Notes under the pieces: model-generated
The model's input: only the letters and a program-made list of their open reading frames with translations
Told to the model about the DNA's origin: nothing
Database searches by the model: none
In this document: piece after piece, positions 26,460-36,069 of the stretch
Layout: every line of letters begins with the position of its first letter
Numbering within the stretch: position 1 is the first letter of the stretch
Position numbers and translations under genes: made by a program
Assembly (NCBI GenBank): GCA_002066995.1
Contig: MWTC01000041.1
Location: 1-64,000, forward strand
Origin: Sphingobacteriales bacterium UTBCD1
Lineage (GTDB): Bacteria > Bacteroidota > Bacteroidia > Chitinophagales > Chitinophagaceae
Direction: 5' to 3'
DNA: 64,000 bases

Positions 26460-29168
26460 ATGAGAAAATGCAGCCATTTTTCGATCACCTTACTATTGGC
26501 GCTCACCCTAACGCAATTGGTTTATTCCCAGGAAATCAGAATAACCGGTACGGTCAGAAACAGTTCATCCAATGAAGTTATTTCTTCAGTTTCTGTAGTT
26601 GTGAAAGGGGGAACGACAGGAACCTACACTTCTGAACAAGGCACCTTTGAGCTCAGAGTTAGCAAACTGCCTGTTACACTGGAGTTTTCGTCTATCGGAT
26701 TTGCAACACTGGATATCACTGTGACTAATGCAAGTGAGCCGGTTAATGTTAAATTAGAACAGGTTTCCACTCTGGGACAGGATGTAGTTGTATCAGCCTC
26801 ACGGTTACCGGAAAGAATCCTGGAATCACCTGTCTCTATTGAGCGGGTAAGCAGTGCAACTATTCGTACAGCACCTGCTGCAAATTACTATGATGTACTT
26901 TCCAACCTGAAAGGAGTGGAGCTCATTGCTTCTTCACTCACTTTTAAAACGCCGACTACAAGAGGTTTTGCCGGAAGCGGAAACACAAGGTTTAACCAGA
27001 TAGTTGACGGTATGGACAACCAGGCTCCCGGCCTGAACTTCTCTGTGGGAAGTGTGATAGGCCTTACTGAACTGGATGTGGATAATATGGAATTACTGCC
27101 CGGTGCATCTTCTGCACTTTATGGCCCGGGGGGCATGAATGGAACATTGCTTATAACCAGTAAGGACCCTTTCAAATACCAGGGACTTTCTCTTCAGATC
27201 AAACAGGGTATCATGCATGCTGATGGCCGAGAAAGGAATTTATCTCCTTATTATAACTGGTCACTGCGCTGGGCACAAAAAGTGTCTGATAAATTTGCAT
27301 TTAAAATCAATTCTGAACTGATACAGGCTAAAGACTGGTTAGCTGATGACTATCGTGATTATAAAAGGCTTGGCACCAGCGGTACCATTGTGCCGGGTAC
27401 CAGATCAACTGATCCTAATTATGATGGTGTGAATGTTTATGGTGATGAAACATCAATTGACCTGCGTACTCAGGTACTGAATAAAATTGCACAGCAGGTT
27501 CCTTTCTGGCAAAGTTACATAAACAGTTTACCTGCAAATATTCCCGTATCAAGAACAGGATATACGGAAAAAGAAGTTGTCAATCCGAATACTTTAAACT
27601 TCAAACTTTCCGGCGCCCTTCAATATAAAATCACCGATAAACTGGAAGCGATACTTGAAGGGTATTGGGGTACCGGCAATACTGTTTATACAGGCAGCCA
27701 GCGTTATTCATTAAAGAATATGAAGATGGGACAGTATAAACTTGAACTCAGGGCAAAAAACTGGTTTCTCCGAGGATATACAACACAGGAAAATGCAGGC
27801 GAATCACATAATCTTACAATCACTACCCAGTTATTTAATGAAGCATGGAAACCCAGCGCAACCTGGTACCAGCAATATGCTTTTGCCTATATAAATGCGA
27901 AAATGGGTGGCTTTGCCGATATTGATGCACATAACATTGCCCGTGCAACTGCTGACCAGGGAAGACCCAAAGCAGGTTCTGCTCAGTTTCAGCAGATCTT
28001 TGATCAGGTTAGAATGAAACCTATTCCGCAGGGAGGCCTGTTTTTAGATAAAAGCGACCTGTACATGGTGGAAGGCCAGTATAATCTTTCCAGCGCCATT
28101 AAGTTTGCAGAACTGCTGATAGGAGGAAACTGGAAGCAATATGTTCTGAACAGTGAAGGAACATTGTTTGCCGATCTGCCCGGCCACCCGATCAAAATAA
28201 ATGAGATGGGCGCTTACGCACAATTGAGCAGGGAAATAGTAAAAAATGTACTTAAATTATCTGCCTCCGGACGTTATGATAAAAATGAAAATTTCCAGGG
28301 TCGTTTTACGCCACGGATAACTGCTCTCATATCTCCGGCCAAGGATCACAATTTCAGGCTTTCTTATCAGACAGCATACCGTTTTCCCAGCACACAGCAA
28401 CAATGGATTGATCTGAATGTAGGTACGGGAAGACTGCTGGGAGCCAATATTGCACTTTGGGAAAAATATGGCTTGTTAAGTAATCCGGGTTATGACCCGC
28501 TAACGGTACCTCCGCAAGGAACTAACCCCACTAAAATAACTTATAAAGAAGTAAAGCCTGAATCGGTAAGTTCTTTTGAAGTGGGTTACAAATCACTCAT
28601 TAAAAACAAAGTGCTGATCGATATTTATGGTTATTGGGGTGCTTATGAGAATTTCCTTTCACGCCGCGATGTAATTCAATTCCCGGGTGGAGTGCCCGGC
28701 CCTAATTATACCGGCTATTCAATTGTGGTAAACTCACCGGCCAAAGTAAAAACATACGGTTGGGGCGCCAGCATTGAATGGTTGCTGCCGAAAAATTTCA
28801 ATGTAAAAGCAAATATCAACTCAGATAATATCAAAGATGTGCCTACAGGTTTTCATGCTTATTTTGATGTGCCTGCATACAAAACCGGGTTGTCATTGTC
28901 CAATACAGGATTTGGACATCAAAAACTCTTAGGCTTTGATCTGACCTGGCGCTGGCAGGATGGGTTTTTCTACGAAAATGATTTTGCACAAGGCGACTTG
29001 CAGGCTTACAATGTCGTAGATGCTGCCCTGACTTATAAAAGACCTAAGATCCGTTCGATAATAAAACTTGGAGCAACAAACCTGCTGAACCAATATTATC
29101 GCACTGCAATCGGCAATCCGAGTATTGGCGGTTTGTATTACATCAGTTTTGCCTATAACGTGTTATAA
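26460..29168 (+). CDS. TonB-dependent receptor
   Basis: 902 aa. Signal peptide ending QLVYSQ, carboxypeptidase-regulatory-like domain (~25-110), plug (~118-240, with TPTTRGFAGSGNTRFNQIVDG and LLPGASSALYGPGGMNG), and a large barrel ending in YISFAYNVL. The plug carries no obvious ligand signature, so the substrate is unknown. The next gene, 27 bases downstream, encodes a fasciclin-domain lipoprotein and shares the terminator at 30411. This pairing recurs in Bacteroidota and suggests the lipoprotein works with the receptor at the cell surface (inference). Confidence 0.92.
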   Translation: MRKCSHFSITLLLALTLTQLVYSQEIRITGTVRNSSSNEVISSVSVVVKGGTTGTYTSEQGTFELRVSKLPVTLEFSSIGFATLDITVTNASEPVNVKLEQVSTLGQDVVVSASRLPERILESPVSIERVSSATIRTAPAANYYDVLSNLKGVELIASSLTFKTPTTRGFAGSGNTRFNQIVDGMDNQAPGLNFSVGSVIGLTELDVDNMELLPGASSALYGPGGMNGTLLITSKDPFKYQGLSLQIKQGIMHADGRERNLSPYYNWSLRWAQKVSDKFAFKINSELIQAKDWLADDYRDYKRLGTSGTIVPGTRSTDPNYDGVNVYGDETSIDLRTQVLNKIAQQVPFWQSYINSLPANIPVSRTGYTEKEVVNPNTLNFKLSGALQYKITDKLEAILEGYWGTGNTVYTGSQRYSLKNMKMGQYKLELRAKNWFLRGYTTQENAGESHNLTITTQLFNEAWKPSATWYQQYAFAYINAKMGGFADIDAHNIARATADQGRPKAGSAQFQQIFDQVRMKPIPQGGLFLDKSDLYMVEGQYNLSSAIKFAELLIGGNWKQYVLNSEGTLFADLPGHPIKINEMGAYAQLSREIVKNVLKLSASGRYDKNENFQGRFTPRITALISPAKDHNFRLSYQTAYRFPSTQQQWIDLNVGTGRLLGANIALWEKYGLLSNPGYDPLTVPPQGTNPTKITYKEVKPESVSSFEVGYKSLIKNKVLIDIYGYWGAYENFLSRRDVIQFPGGVPGPNYTGYSIVVNSPAKVKTYGWGASIEWLLPKNFNVKANINSDNIKDVPTGFHAYFDVPAYKTGLSLSNTGFGHQKLLGFDLTWRWQDGFFYENDFAQGDLQAYNVVDAALTYKRPKIRSIIKLGATNLLNQYYRTAIGNPSIGGLYYISFAYNVL

Positions 29169-29195
29169 TGATATTATCTTTTAAAAATTAAAAAC

Positions 29196-30380
29196 ATGAA
29201 ACTTAAACTATATAACAGAATGATCAAATCTATTTTGGCGGCTGTTTTATTTATAAGTATGCTGTCATCGTGCAATAAAGAATTACCCGTGGCTCAACCC
29301 ATATTATTTCCACCGCCATCGGGTTCTTCTATATCAGATATCCTATCTGATCCCAATTACAGCATTTTGAAAGCGGCAGTAACCAGGGCAAATCTTACAA
29401 GCCTGCTTTCCGATCAAACAAAAGTTTTTACATTCTTTGCACCGGACAATGCCGCTATGCAATTATCCGGTATCCCCAGTGCAGCTGCGATAAACCTTAT
29501 CAGGCCGGGCCAGTTAGACACACTGCTCCGGTATAATTTGATCGGCGGTCAGAAATATACATCTGCAAATATTTCTTCTGCATTTCCCAATATGTATCTG
29601 CAGAGTAGTTTTATTTTATCGCCTCCATCTGCATCATTGCCTCCGGGATTACGCATGCCTATATTCCCTGCTAAAAACGGGGTGGGTATGTTTGTGAATA
29701 ATATTCCCGTTACCCAGGCAGATATACCGGCTGCCAATGGAGTGATTCATAAAGTGGCTGCAGTGGTAATGCCTCCTTCACAGTTTTTGTGGGACAGGAT
29801 CAACGCAGATCCCAACTTAACCTACTTAAAAGCTGCAATCCAGAGAGCTGATGAAGCTGCCAACGGCGCTCTTCAGGCCGCATTGAAGAATCCTGCTGCT
29901 AATCTTACAGTCTTTGCTCCTACAAATACCGCATTCCAGCAACTTCTTACTGCACAGATCACCCTTGCATTGATCGGGCAAGGCATGGATCCGGGCACAG
30001 CAGCGGCAACTGCTACTGCTTTGGCATCTTCACCTGCAGTTTTTCAAAACCCAGCAGTGGCATCTGTCCTTACAGCACAAACGGTGCAGGGCATTGTTGT
30101 CTATCATATTTTGGGTCAACGTGCTTTCTCAGTTAATTTTCCTTTGACAGCAACATCTTATCCGACATTGCTGAACTCGGCAATACCGGCACATCCCGGC
30201 GTAGCGCTTCAGGCTACATTCGGAACTTTAGGAGTAACAGCAGCAACAGTAAAAGGCCTGGGAAATGCAACGGCTTCTAATGTTATGATCAACCCGACAC
30301 CGGCACCCGGCGGAACAAGCGACCAGCATTATATAAATGGAACAATGCATATTATTGACCAGGTACTTTTGCCTCAATAA
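29196..30380 (+). CDS. lipoprotein with two fasciclin (FAS1) domains
   Basis: 394 aa. Lipobox SMLSSC (~residue 26); an internal ATG at 29220 is an alternative start. First FAS1 domain ~45-195 (LKAAVTRANLTSLLSDQTKVFTFFAPDNAAM, later GVIHKVAAVVMPP); second ~205-394 (YLKAAIQRAD, LTVFAPTNTAFQQL, INGTMHIIDQVLLP). The second domain carries an alanine- and threonine-rich insertion. FAS1 domains mediate adhesion or carbohydrate binding. Encoded after a TonB receptor and ended by a strong terminator. Confidence 0.92.
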   Translation: MKLKLYNRMIKSILAAVLFISMLSSCNKELPVAQPILFPPPSGSSISDILSDPNYSILKAAVTRANLTSLLSDQTKVFTFFAPDNAAMQLSGIPSAAAINLIRPGQLDTLLRYNLIGGQKYTSANISSAFPNMYLQSSFILSPPSASLPPGLRMPIFPAKNGVGMFVNNIPVTQADIPAANGVIHKVAAVVMPPSQFLWDRINADPNLTYLKAAIQRADEAANGALQAALKNPAANLTVFAPTNTAFQQLLTAQITLALIGQGMDPGTAAATATALASSPAVFQNPAVASVLTAQTVQGIVVYHILGQRAFSVNFPLTATSYPTLLNSAIPAHPGVALQATFGTLGVTAATVKGLGNATASNVMINPTPAPGGTSDQHYINGTMHIIDQVLLPQ

Positions 30381-30410
30381 GCTTTAACTAACATAAGGTG
30401 AAACCAAATG

Positions 30411-30439
30411 AAGCTGCCTGAAAAAGGCAGCTTTTTTTT
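30411..30439 (+). terminator. rho-independent terminator after the fasciclin gene
   Basis: Nine-bp stem AAGCTGCCT/AGGCAGCTT with a five-base loop followed by a run of T (eight in total from the stem end), 30 bases after the stop codon. Confidence 0.92.
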
Positions 30440-30519
30440 GCACTTCATGCTAGTTTAAATAATTCAATGTTCAGGAGACCATAGTTAAAAAGCGCAGCAG
30501 CATTTATAAGTTTATTTTT

Positions 30520-30642
30520 TTATAACCTCATCCTTCTGCATAGCAAGATGGTGACCGCATCTGTTTTACTGCAGGTTTTACAGTCATTCAATTTTTTTTC
30601 CTGCGCTTCATACCCTGCCTGTTTCTTTTTGGGACAATCCAT
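30520..30642 (-). CDS. possible small cysteine-rich protein, 40 aa
   Basis: Frame read by eye: ATG at 30640-30642, stop TAA 30520-30522. Sequence begins MDCPKKKQAGYEAQEKKLND and continues with CKTCSKTDAV and a second half ILLCRRMRL. It has a CxxC pair and is basic; five or so codons upstream (GTG at about 30655) could lengthen it. No family known to me; it may be chance. It lies in the gap between the fasciclin terminator and the next minus-strand gene. Confidence 0.3.
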   Translation of the reverse strand: MDCPKKKQAGYEAQEKKLNDCKTCSKTDAVTILLCRRMRL

Positions 30643-30705
30643 TTGCAAACACGTCACAATTTTAAAAACAAACAGAAGAAAAGGGAGATAAATGTATAAC
30701 TCAAC

Positions 30706-31446
30706 TTACCGGAGCGTTGTTGATGAAGCACCAATCATTTTACCGTTATGATAAATTTTCACTGCATAAGTTCCGGTTAGAAATGATTCAGGCCGGAAAA
30801 TGGCAGTGATCGTTTTTCTTTTCTTCCTGGTATAAGTAAACTGTATTTTACGGCTGTAATGCCTCCATCCGTCATTCTCGACCGGAAATATATTCATTGC
30901 CCTAAGGCCAGTTCCGATTACCCGGTGATCAGGTCCGGTAAGGATTATATAGATACTATTTATTGAACCTGGAAGATCGGAATTTTGCAAATCAAATGAC
31001 AGTACTAATTTTTCGGCCTCTTTTGCATCAGCTGTTACGCCCGGTTTATTTGAAATCATAGTAACTGCAGAAAAGTTGATACCTGATACTGTAAAATACA
31101 GGGGAACTTTTAGTGTTGCTGATTTTATTTTTTTTATGGCTTTTACCGGCATGTCTTCAGACACATAGCCGTAATCCTCATCATTGGGGCTCTGGCGCAG
31201 GGAAACTTTTTTTGCAGGCACAGAGTCTTTAAGAATAAAAATGGTGTCAGGCTTCACTGAATTATTGATCTTTTGCAAGGAATCTTTCAGAGCCTGCATT
31301 ACGGTTCTCCTGATTTCGTTGGAGTCGGTATTCCATGCCTTCGTTGATGATTCAGGTGTTCTGCTTTCATCCGTGATAAAAAATATCCAGGTAGCAATCA
31401 GCATCACTGAAAGTAAAATGATTAATATGACTTTGAAATCTTTCAT
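30706..31446 (-). CDS. membrane-anchored protein, paralogue of the gene at 31649
   Basis: 246 aa. N-terminal membrane helix (VILIILLSVMLIATWIFFIT), a linker, and a C-terminal domain starting near residue 135 with LVLSFDLQNSDLPGSINSIYIILTGPDHRVIG and ending FLTGTYAVKIYHNGKMIGASSTTLR. The same domain ends the neighbouring protein at 31649 (LVVSFDVENRIA..., GDYKIEIYQNGFKIGEGTRSLR), so the two are paralogues, this one without the coiled coil. Function unknown; the C-terminal beta-rich domain is exposed outside the membrane. Confidence 0.75.
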   Translation of the reverse strand: MKDFKVILIILLSVMLIATWIFFITDESRTPESSTKAWNTDSNEIRRTVMQALKDSLQKINNSVKPDTIFILKDSVPAKKVSLRQSPNDEDYGYVSEDMPVKAIKKIKSATLKVPLYFTVSGINFSAVTMISNKPGVTADAKEAEKLVLSFDLQNSDLPGSINSIYIILTGPDHRVIGTGLRAMNIFPVENDGWRHYSRKIQFTYTRKKRKTITAIFRPESFLTGTYAVKIYHNGKMIGASSTTLR

Positions 31447-31590
31447 CGAACCGAATCATAAGCGTTTCTGAAGATGAAGGATTTGCAATTTATGAAGACT
31501 TAACCGGAAATAACCATCGTATTAACACGATACTATTACATTTCCCGGAATAAAAGAAATCAATTGTGAACCGGTATAATACTGCCCGGG

Positions 31591-31623
31591 AAAAGAAAAA
31601 AGGCTGCCCTTTTAAGACAGCCT
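31591..31623 (-). terminator. terminator of the coiled-coil protein gene
   Basis: On the minus strand an 8-bp stem AGGCTGTC/GGCAGCCT (one G-U) closed by TTAAAAG, followed by TTTTTTCTTTT. It lies 26 bases after the stop of the gene at 31649. Confidence 0.85.
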
Positions 31624-31648
31624 CTTAGTGAATATTTTTTAAGCATCT

Positions 31649-32632
31649 CTATCCGAATAATCCGCCTTTTCTAAGGCTCCTTGTTCCTTCACCGATCTTA
31701 AAACCATTCTGATAAATTTCTATCTTATAATCACCTGTCTGGAATTTGCTTTGTTTGATGGGGAACTCAACCAGCTTTTGAGTACCCTGCTCGTACTGGA
31801 TAGGCACCTTTACTGTATAAGGTTTATCGCCATCATTGCGGGTATTCAAAGTGCCGGAGCCCATAGAAGGATCACCGATAACTTTGCCGTCAGGGGCCGT
31901 AACCATGATATACATGTCTGCGGGTCCGGATTTAGCAATCCTGTTTTCAACATCAAATGAAACTACCAGTTTATCAACTTTCTTAGCTTTTGTTGTAGTT
32001 TTCTCTTTACCGTTTTTCTTATCATCTATCGGAGTTATTTTGATGTTAGATGCAACAAATGTGGAACCTACATCTACTGTTTTCTCCAGGTCCTGTTTTT
32101 GAGCAGTTGTGGTTTGCAGGTTCTGCTGCAGGTCAGTTTTTTCCTGAGTCAGGGATGTATTGGCTGCAGTTAGCTGCTGATTTTCGGTAGTAAGTCTTGC
32201 AACATCTGCTTCAAGGCCGGAGATTTTGTCATTCAATTGAGCGATCAGGCTTTTTGCCTGGGCTAATTCAGCTTCCGTAGCATTCTTCTTAGTCAGGATA
32301 CTGCGGATCTGAGCTTTCAGGTTGGCGATGTCTTTTTGACGATCGGTCAACTTGCCCTGCAAATTGTTGTTGGAACTGGTAATGGAATCCAGCCTCATTT
32401 CTGCATCATCATACATATTTTTCAGCGAATCACGCTGTGTCATATACGATGTGCTCTGAGCCTGGAACGTCTGGATCTGTTCTGACGACTTATTTTTGTC
32501 GTACAAAAGATAACCCCATGTGCCCAGTAAGCCGGCTGCAAGCAAACCGATTACGATGTTTTTGCTGCCATTCTTTTTGGGTGGCTGATTAGGTACCTGG
32601 GGAGTAGCCGATGGATAATTTGTGTTTGTCAT
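31649..32632 (-). CDS. membrane-anchored coiled-coil protein
   Basis: 327 aa. Short polar N-terminus, one membrane helix (IVIGLLAAGLLGTWGYLLY, ~25-43), then a long coiled coil (~50-195, leucine/glutamine heptads with repeats such as LTAANTSLTQEKTDLQQNLQ), then a beta-rich C-terminal domain (~215-327) shared with the protein at 30706. This shape suggests a periplasmic spacer or scaffold. No enzyme motif. It ends in its own terminator, so the two paralogues are separate transcripts. Confidence 0.78.
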   Translation of the reverse strand: MTNTNYPSATPQVPNQPPKKNGSKNIVIGLLAAGLLGTWGYLLYDKNKSSEQIQTFQAQSTSYMTQRDSLKNMYDDAEMRLDSITSSNNNLQGKLTDRQKDIANLKAQIRSILTKKNATEAELAQAKSLIAQLNDKISGLEADVARLTTENQQLTAANTSLTQEKTDLQQNLQTTTAQKQDLEKTVDVGSTFVASNIKITPIDDKKNGKEKTTTKAKKVDKLVVSFDVENRIAKSGPADMYIMVTAPDGKVIGDPSMGSGTLNTRNDGDKPYTVKVPIQYEQGTQKLVEFPIKQSKFQTGDYKIEIYQNGFKIGEGTRSLRKGGLFG

Positions 32633-32862
32633 ACAAGAGGATTTTTAGATTTTGGTTTTTATTTTTAATAAAACCGGAATTGGATGGTTATAAACTTCCG
32701 CAAGGTAGTTTATGTTTTCCGGTTGAAAAGGACACTTCATGTTAAAATATCCGTTTGGGGCGTGTATTTTCGAAAATCGTGCCAGAATTTTCTTCTGCAT
32801 AAAAAGAGGGCCTCAATTTTATTTACATACTGTGATTAACAAACCATTTATCTTAGCAATAT

Positions 32863-33864
32863 ATGTCAGCAGAAAAGATCATAAATGAATGGAAGAAAAA
32901 TATCTTCAAACCCGTATATTGGCTTGAAGGTGAGGAAGAATATTATATTGATCAAATCATGAACTATGCCGAACATAATCTTCTCAGTGAGAATGAGGCA
33001 GGCTTTAACCTGACCGTTTTTTACGGCAAAGATTCCAACTGGGCTGATGTGATCAATGCCTGCCGCAGATACCCGATGTTTGCTGAAAAGCAGGTAGTTC
33101 TTTTGAAAGAAGCTCAGCAAATGAGGGAAGTGGATAAGCTGGAGTCCTATGTGGAGAAGCCACTCGGCTCAACAGTTTTTGTGGTTTCTTATAAAGACAA
33201 GAAAGTGGATGGCCGGACCCGGTTTGCCAAACTGCTTAAGGAAAAAGGAGAGTTGCTGACCACAAAGAAAATGTATGAGAACAAACTTCCCGAATGGACA
33301 AAAGACCTCATTGAATCAAAAGGATTGACGATCTCTCAAAAAGCATTGATGCTTCTGGTAGATCATATCGGGAATGACCTGAGCAGGATAGACAATGAGA
33401 TTGAAAAGATCAGGATAAACCTGGGATCAAAAAAAAATATCACCGAAACCGATATAGAAGAAAACATCGGTGTCAGCAAGGATTTTAATGTTTTTGAATT
33501 ACAGGCAGCCATTGCCCATAAAGATCTGGCAAAGGCTATCCGCATCGTTCAGTATTTTGAAGGAAACCCCAAAGCCGGGCCAATCCAGATGGTGCTTCCG
33601 TCCCTGTATAGTTTTTTCAGCCGGGTGTTTATGATTTATGGTATTAAAACAAGAGATGAAAAAACTATTGCTGCCACGCTGGGGCTGGGCAATACGTTCT
33701 TTGTGAAAGATTATCTCAAAGCCCTGAATCTTTTTACCTACCCGCAGGTAGAGACTATCTTATTATTATTGCATCACTATAACCTGAGAAGTGTAGGAGT
33801 GAATGATGCCGGAACTGAAGATGCCTCATTGTTAAAAGAAATGATCGTGAAAATGATTTCCTGA
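32863..33864 (+). CDS. holA: DNA polymerase III delta subunit
   Basis: 333 aa. HolA opens the sliding clamp in the clamp-loader complex. Seen: the N-terminal KPVYWLEGEEEYYIDQIMNYAE, the YPMFAEKQVVLLKEAQ segment, FVVSYKDKKVDGRTRFAK, and the domain III helices ending KDYLKALNLFTYPQVETILLLLHHYNLRS. HolA lacks a working Walker A, as here. It converges with ribF, with three bases between the stops. Confidence 0.9.
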   Translation: MSAEKIINEWKKNIFKPVYWLEGEEEYYIDQIMNYAEHNLLSENEAGFNLTVFYGKDSNWADVINACRRYPMFAEKQVVLLKEAQQMREVDKLESYVEKPLGSTVFVVSYKDKKVDGRTRFAKLLKEKGELLTTKKMYENKLPEWTKDLIESKGLTISQKALMLLVDHIGNDLSRIDNEIEKIRINLGSKKNITETDIEENIGVSKDFNVFELQAAIAHKDLAKAIRIVQYFEGNPKAGPIQMVLPSLYSFFSRVFMIYGIKTRDEKTIAATLGLGNTFFVKDYLKALNLFTYPQVETILLLLHHYNLRSVGVNDAGTEDASLLKEMIVKMIS

Positions 33865-33867
33865 TCT

Positions 33868-34797
33868 TCAGAGTACTTTATCTGTTTCGATCTTGTCCTG
33901 GTGCATCTGCACTATTAATTCTTCAATACTGTCAAACTTGACTTCTTCCCTCAAATATTTTTTTACATAAACCTTTAAGGTCTCACCATAAATATCTTTA
34001 TCAAAGTCAAAAATATTAACTTCAATCACTTTTTTCTTTCCGTCAACCGTGGGCCGAAATCCTATACTCATCATTCCTTTCAGCCTTTCCCTGTAACCCT
34101 GTGGCTGCGCATATACCGCATAAATGCCATTACGGGGAATGATCTTCTCTTCGTCCGGAATCCTGAGATTAGCAGTGGGAAAACCAAATGTTCTGCCCAG
34201 CTTATCTCCATGCACCACGATCCCGGAAAAAAAGAATTCATAGCCCAATAATTTATCGGCTATTTCAATTTTTCCTTCCAGCAGCGCTTCACGGATCTTT
34301 GTTGAACTGACCGATATTTCTTCCAGTATCTGTTTGGGAATTTCTTTCATTACATAACCATATTCCGATGCTCTCTTCTCCAGCAGCATATAATCACCTT
34401 TTCTTTCTTTTCCAAAACGATGGTCATATCCTATGATAATGGTATGCGGGTGAAATTTTTCGATCAGAAAATCCTTTATATAATCTTCTGCAGGCTGGTT
34501 TGCAAATGCATCGGTAAAAGGCACCACCACCACATGATCAACGCCCAATTGCTCCAGCAGATGAAGCTTTTCATCTAAAGTGTTGATCAGCCTGACCCCA
34601 AGGATTGTGGAGGCCACTACTTTTCGCGGATGAGGATGAAAGGTGATGATCACGGTTTCTCCGTTTATTGCTTTTGCCTCCTCTTTGAGGCTGCTGATGA
34701 TTTGGCGATGGCCCATATGCACTCCATCAAACGTTCCGATAGTGATGACGGCATTTCGGAATACAGGTAAATTCTCAATATCTCTGTGTACTTTCAT
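33868..34797 (-). CDS. ribF: bifunctional riboflavin kinase / FAD synthetase
   Basis: 309 aa, the usual length. N-terminal FAD synthetase (nucleotidyltransferase) domain with GTFDGVHMGHR (residues ~22-32), IITFHPHPRKV and VSSTKIREAL; C-terminal riboflavin kinase domain with GIVVHGDKLGRTFGFPTANL (~195-215) and GIYAVYAQPQG. It phosphorylates riboflavin to FMN and adenylates FMN to FAD in the cytoplasm. It is divergent from purM, the starts being about 100 bases apart. Confidence 0.95.
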   Translation of the reverse strand: MKVHRDIENLPVFRNAVITIGTFDGVHMGHRQIISSLKEEAKAINGETVIITFHPHPRKVVASTILGVRLINTLDEKLHLLEQLGVDHVVVVPFTDAFANQPAEDYIKDFLIEKFHPHTIIIGYDHRFGKERKGDYMLLEKRASEYGYVMKEIPKQILEEISVSSTKIREALLEGKIEIADKLLGYEFFFSGIVVHGDKLGRTFGFPTANLRIPDEEKIIPRNGIYAVYAQPQGYRERLKGMMSIGFRPTVDGKKKVIEVNIFDFDKDIYGETLKVYVKKYLREEVKFDSIEELIVQMHQDKIETDKVL

Positions 34798-34896
34798 AAA
34801 AGGAGTGCAAAGCTAATTGATAATTGCCAATGTTTATTACTGAAAGACGATGGAAGGTTTGACAGCGAATGTTATTTTTGCTGCTCAAATATTTGT

Positions 34897-36066
34897 ATGA
34901 GCCTTTATTCCCAACGAGGAGTGTCTGCACAGAAAGAAGAAGTTCATGAAGCCACTAAAAGCCTGGATAAAGGGCTTTATCCAAAAGCCTTTTGTAAGAT
35001 TTATCCTGATATACTTGGAGGTGACAAAGATTGGGTGAATGTGATGCATGCTGACGGCGCAGGCACTAAAAGCATTCTTGCATATTTATACTGGAAAGAA
35101 ACCGGAGATATTTCCGTGTGGAAAGGAATAGCGCAGGATGCCATTGTGATGAACCTCGATGATCTTCTTTGCACGGGGATCTATGACAACATTCTCTTTT
35201 CTTCAACAATTGACAGGAACAAACGCATCATACCCGGTGAAGTGCTGGAAGCCATCATTACCGGCAGCCGTGAATTTTTTGAATCAATGAGATCATTTGG
35301 AGTAAACATCAGTTATATGGGTGGAGAAACGGCAGATGTGGGTGATGTGGTGCGTACCATTGCCGTGAATGGAACTATGACCGCAAGATGGCCAAAGAGA
35401 AAGCTGATCACCAATGAACGCATCAAAGCCGGCGATGTGATCGTGGGGCTGGCAGGTTTTGGCCGGTCAAAATATGAAACGGATTATAACAGCGGAATAG
35501 GCAGCAACGGGTTGACCAGCGCCAGGCATGATGTGCTGCATAAAACCTATGGAGCAAGATTTCATGAATCATACGATACTTCATTGGATGAGCATGTAGT
35601 GTATATCGGGCCCCACAGGGTAACGGATGTAGTTGAAGAAAATGGAACGAAGTATGAAGTGGGAAAATTGCTTTTAAGCCCCACCCGTACTTTTGCACCG
35701 GTGATAAAAATTTTATTGGAAGAATATTTTGATTCCATCCATGGCATGATCCATTGCAGCGGAGGAGGGCAAACAAAATGTCTGAAATATGTTCCCGGTA
35801 ATGTGCGCATCATAAAAGATAATTTATTCGAGCCTCCGCTCATTTTTAAACTGATCCGTGAATCAAGCGGAGCAGACGGCCGCGAAATGTACCAGGTGTT
35901 TAATATGGGCACAAGAATGGAGATCTACACCGACGAAAAAAATGTCGGCGAGATCATCGGCATTGCCGGCGGTTTCAATGTTGACGCAAAAGTTATTGGC
36001 AGGGTGGAGGAGAGCAGTAAAAATGAATTAGTGATCAAAACCGGTGGCACTACAATCACCTGGTGA
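34897..36066 (+). CDS. purM: phosphoribosylformylglycinamidine cyclo-ligase (AIR synthase)
   Basis: 389 aa from the ATG at 34897 (MSLYSQRGVSAQKEEV), where the family start lies; the frame from 34786 adds an unrelated cysteine-rich stretch that overlaps ribF. PurM closes the imidazole ring of AIR using ATP in purine synthesis. Seen: MHADGAGTKSILAY, DAIVMNLDDLLCTG, YMGGETADVGDVV, and GGGQTKCLKYV. The protein is somewhat longer than the E. coli enzyme, as in other Bacteroidota. It converges with the TlpA-like gene, with three bases between stops. Confidence 0.93.
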   Translation: MSLYSQRGVSAQKEEVHEATKSLDKGLYPKAFCKIYPDILGGDKDWVNVMHADGAGTKSILAYLYWKETGDISVWKGIAQDAIVMNLDDLLCTGIYDNILFSSTIDRNKRIIPGEVLEAIITGSREFFESMRSFGVNISYMGGETADVGDVVRTIAVNGTMTARWPKRKLITNERIKAGDVIVGLAGFGRSKYETDYNSGIGSNGLTSARHDVLHKTYGARFHESYDTSLDEHVVYIGPHRVTDVVEENGTKYEVGKLLLSPTRTFAPVIKILLEEYFDSIHGMIHCSGGGQTKCLKYVPGNVRIIKDNLFEPPLIFKLIRESSGADGREMYQVFNMGTRMEIYTDEKNVGEIIGIAGGFNVDAKVIGRVEESSKNELVIKTGGTTITW

Positions 36067-36069
36067 TCC

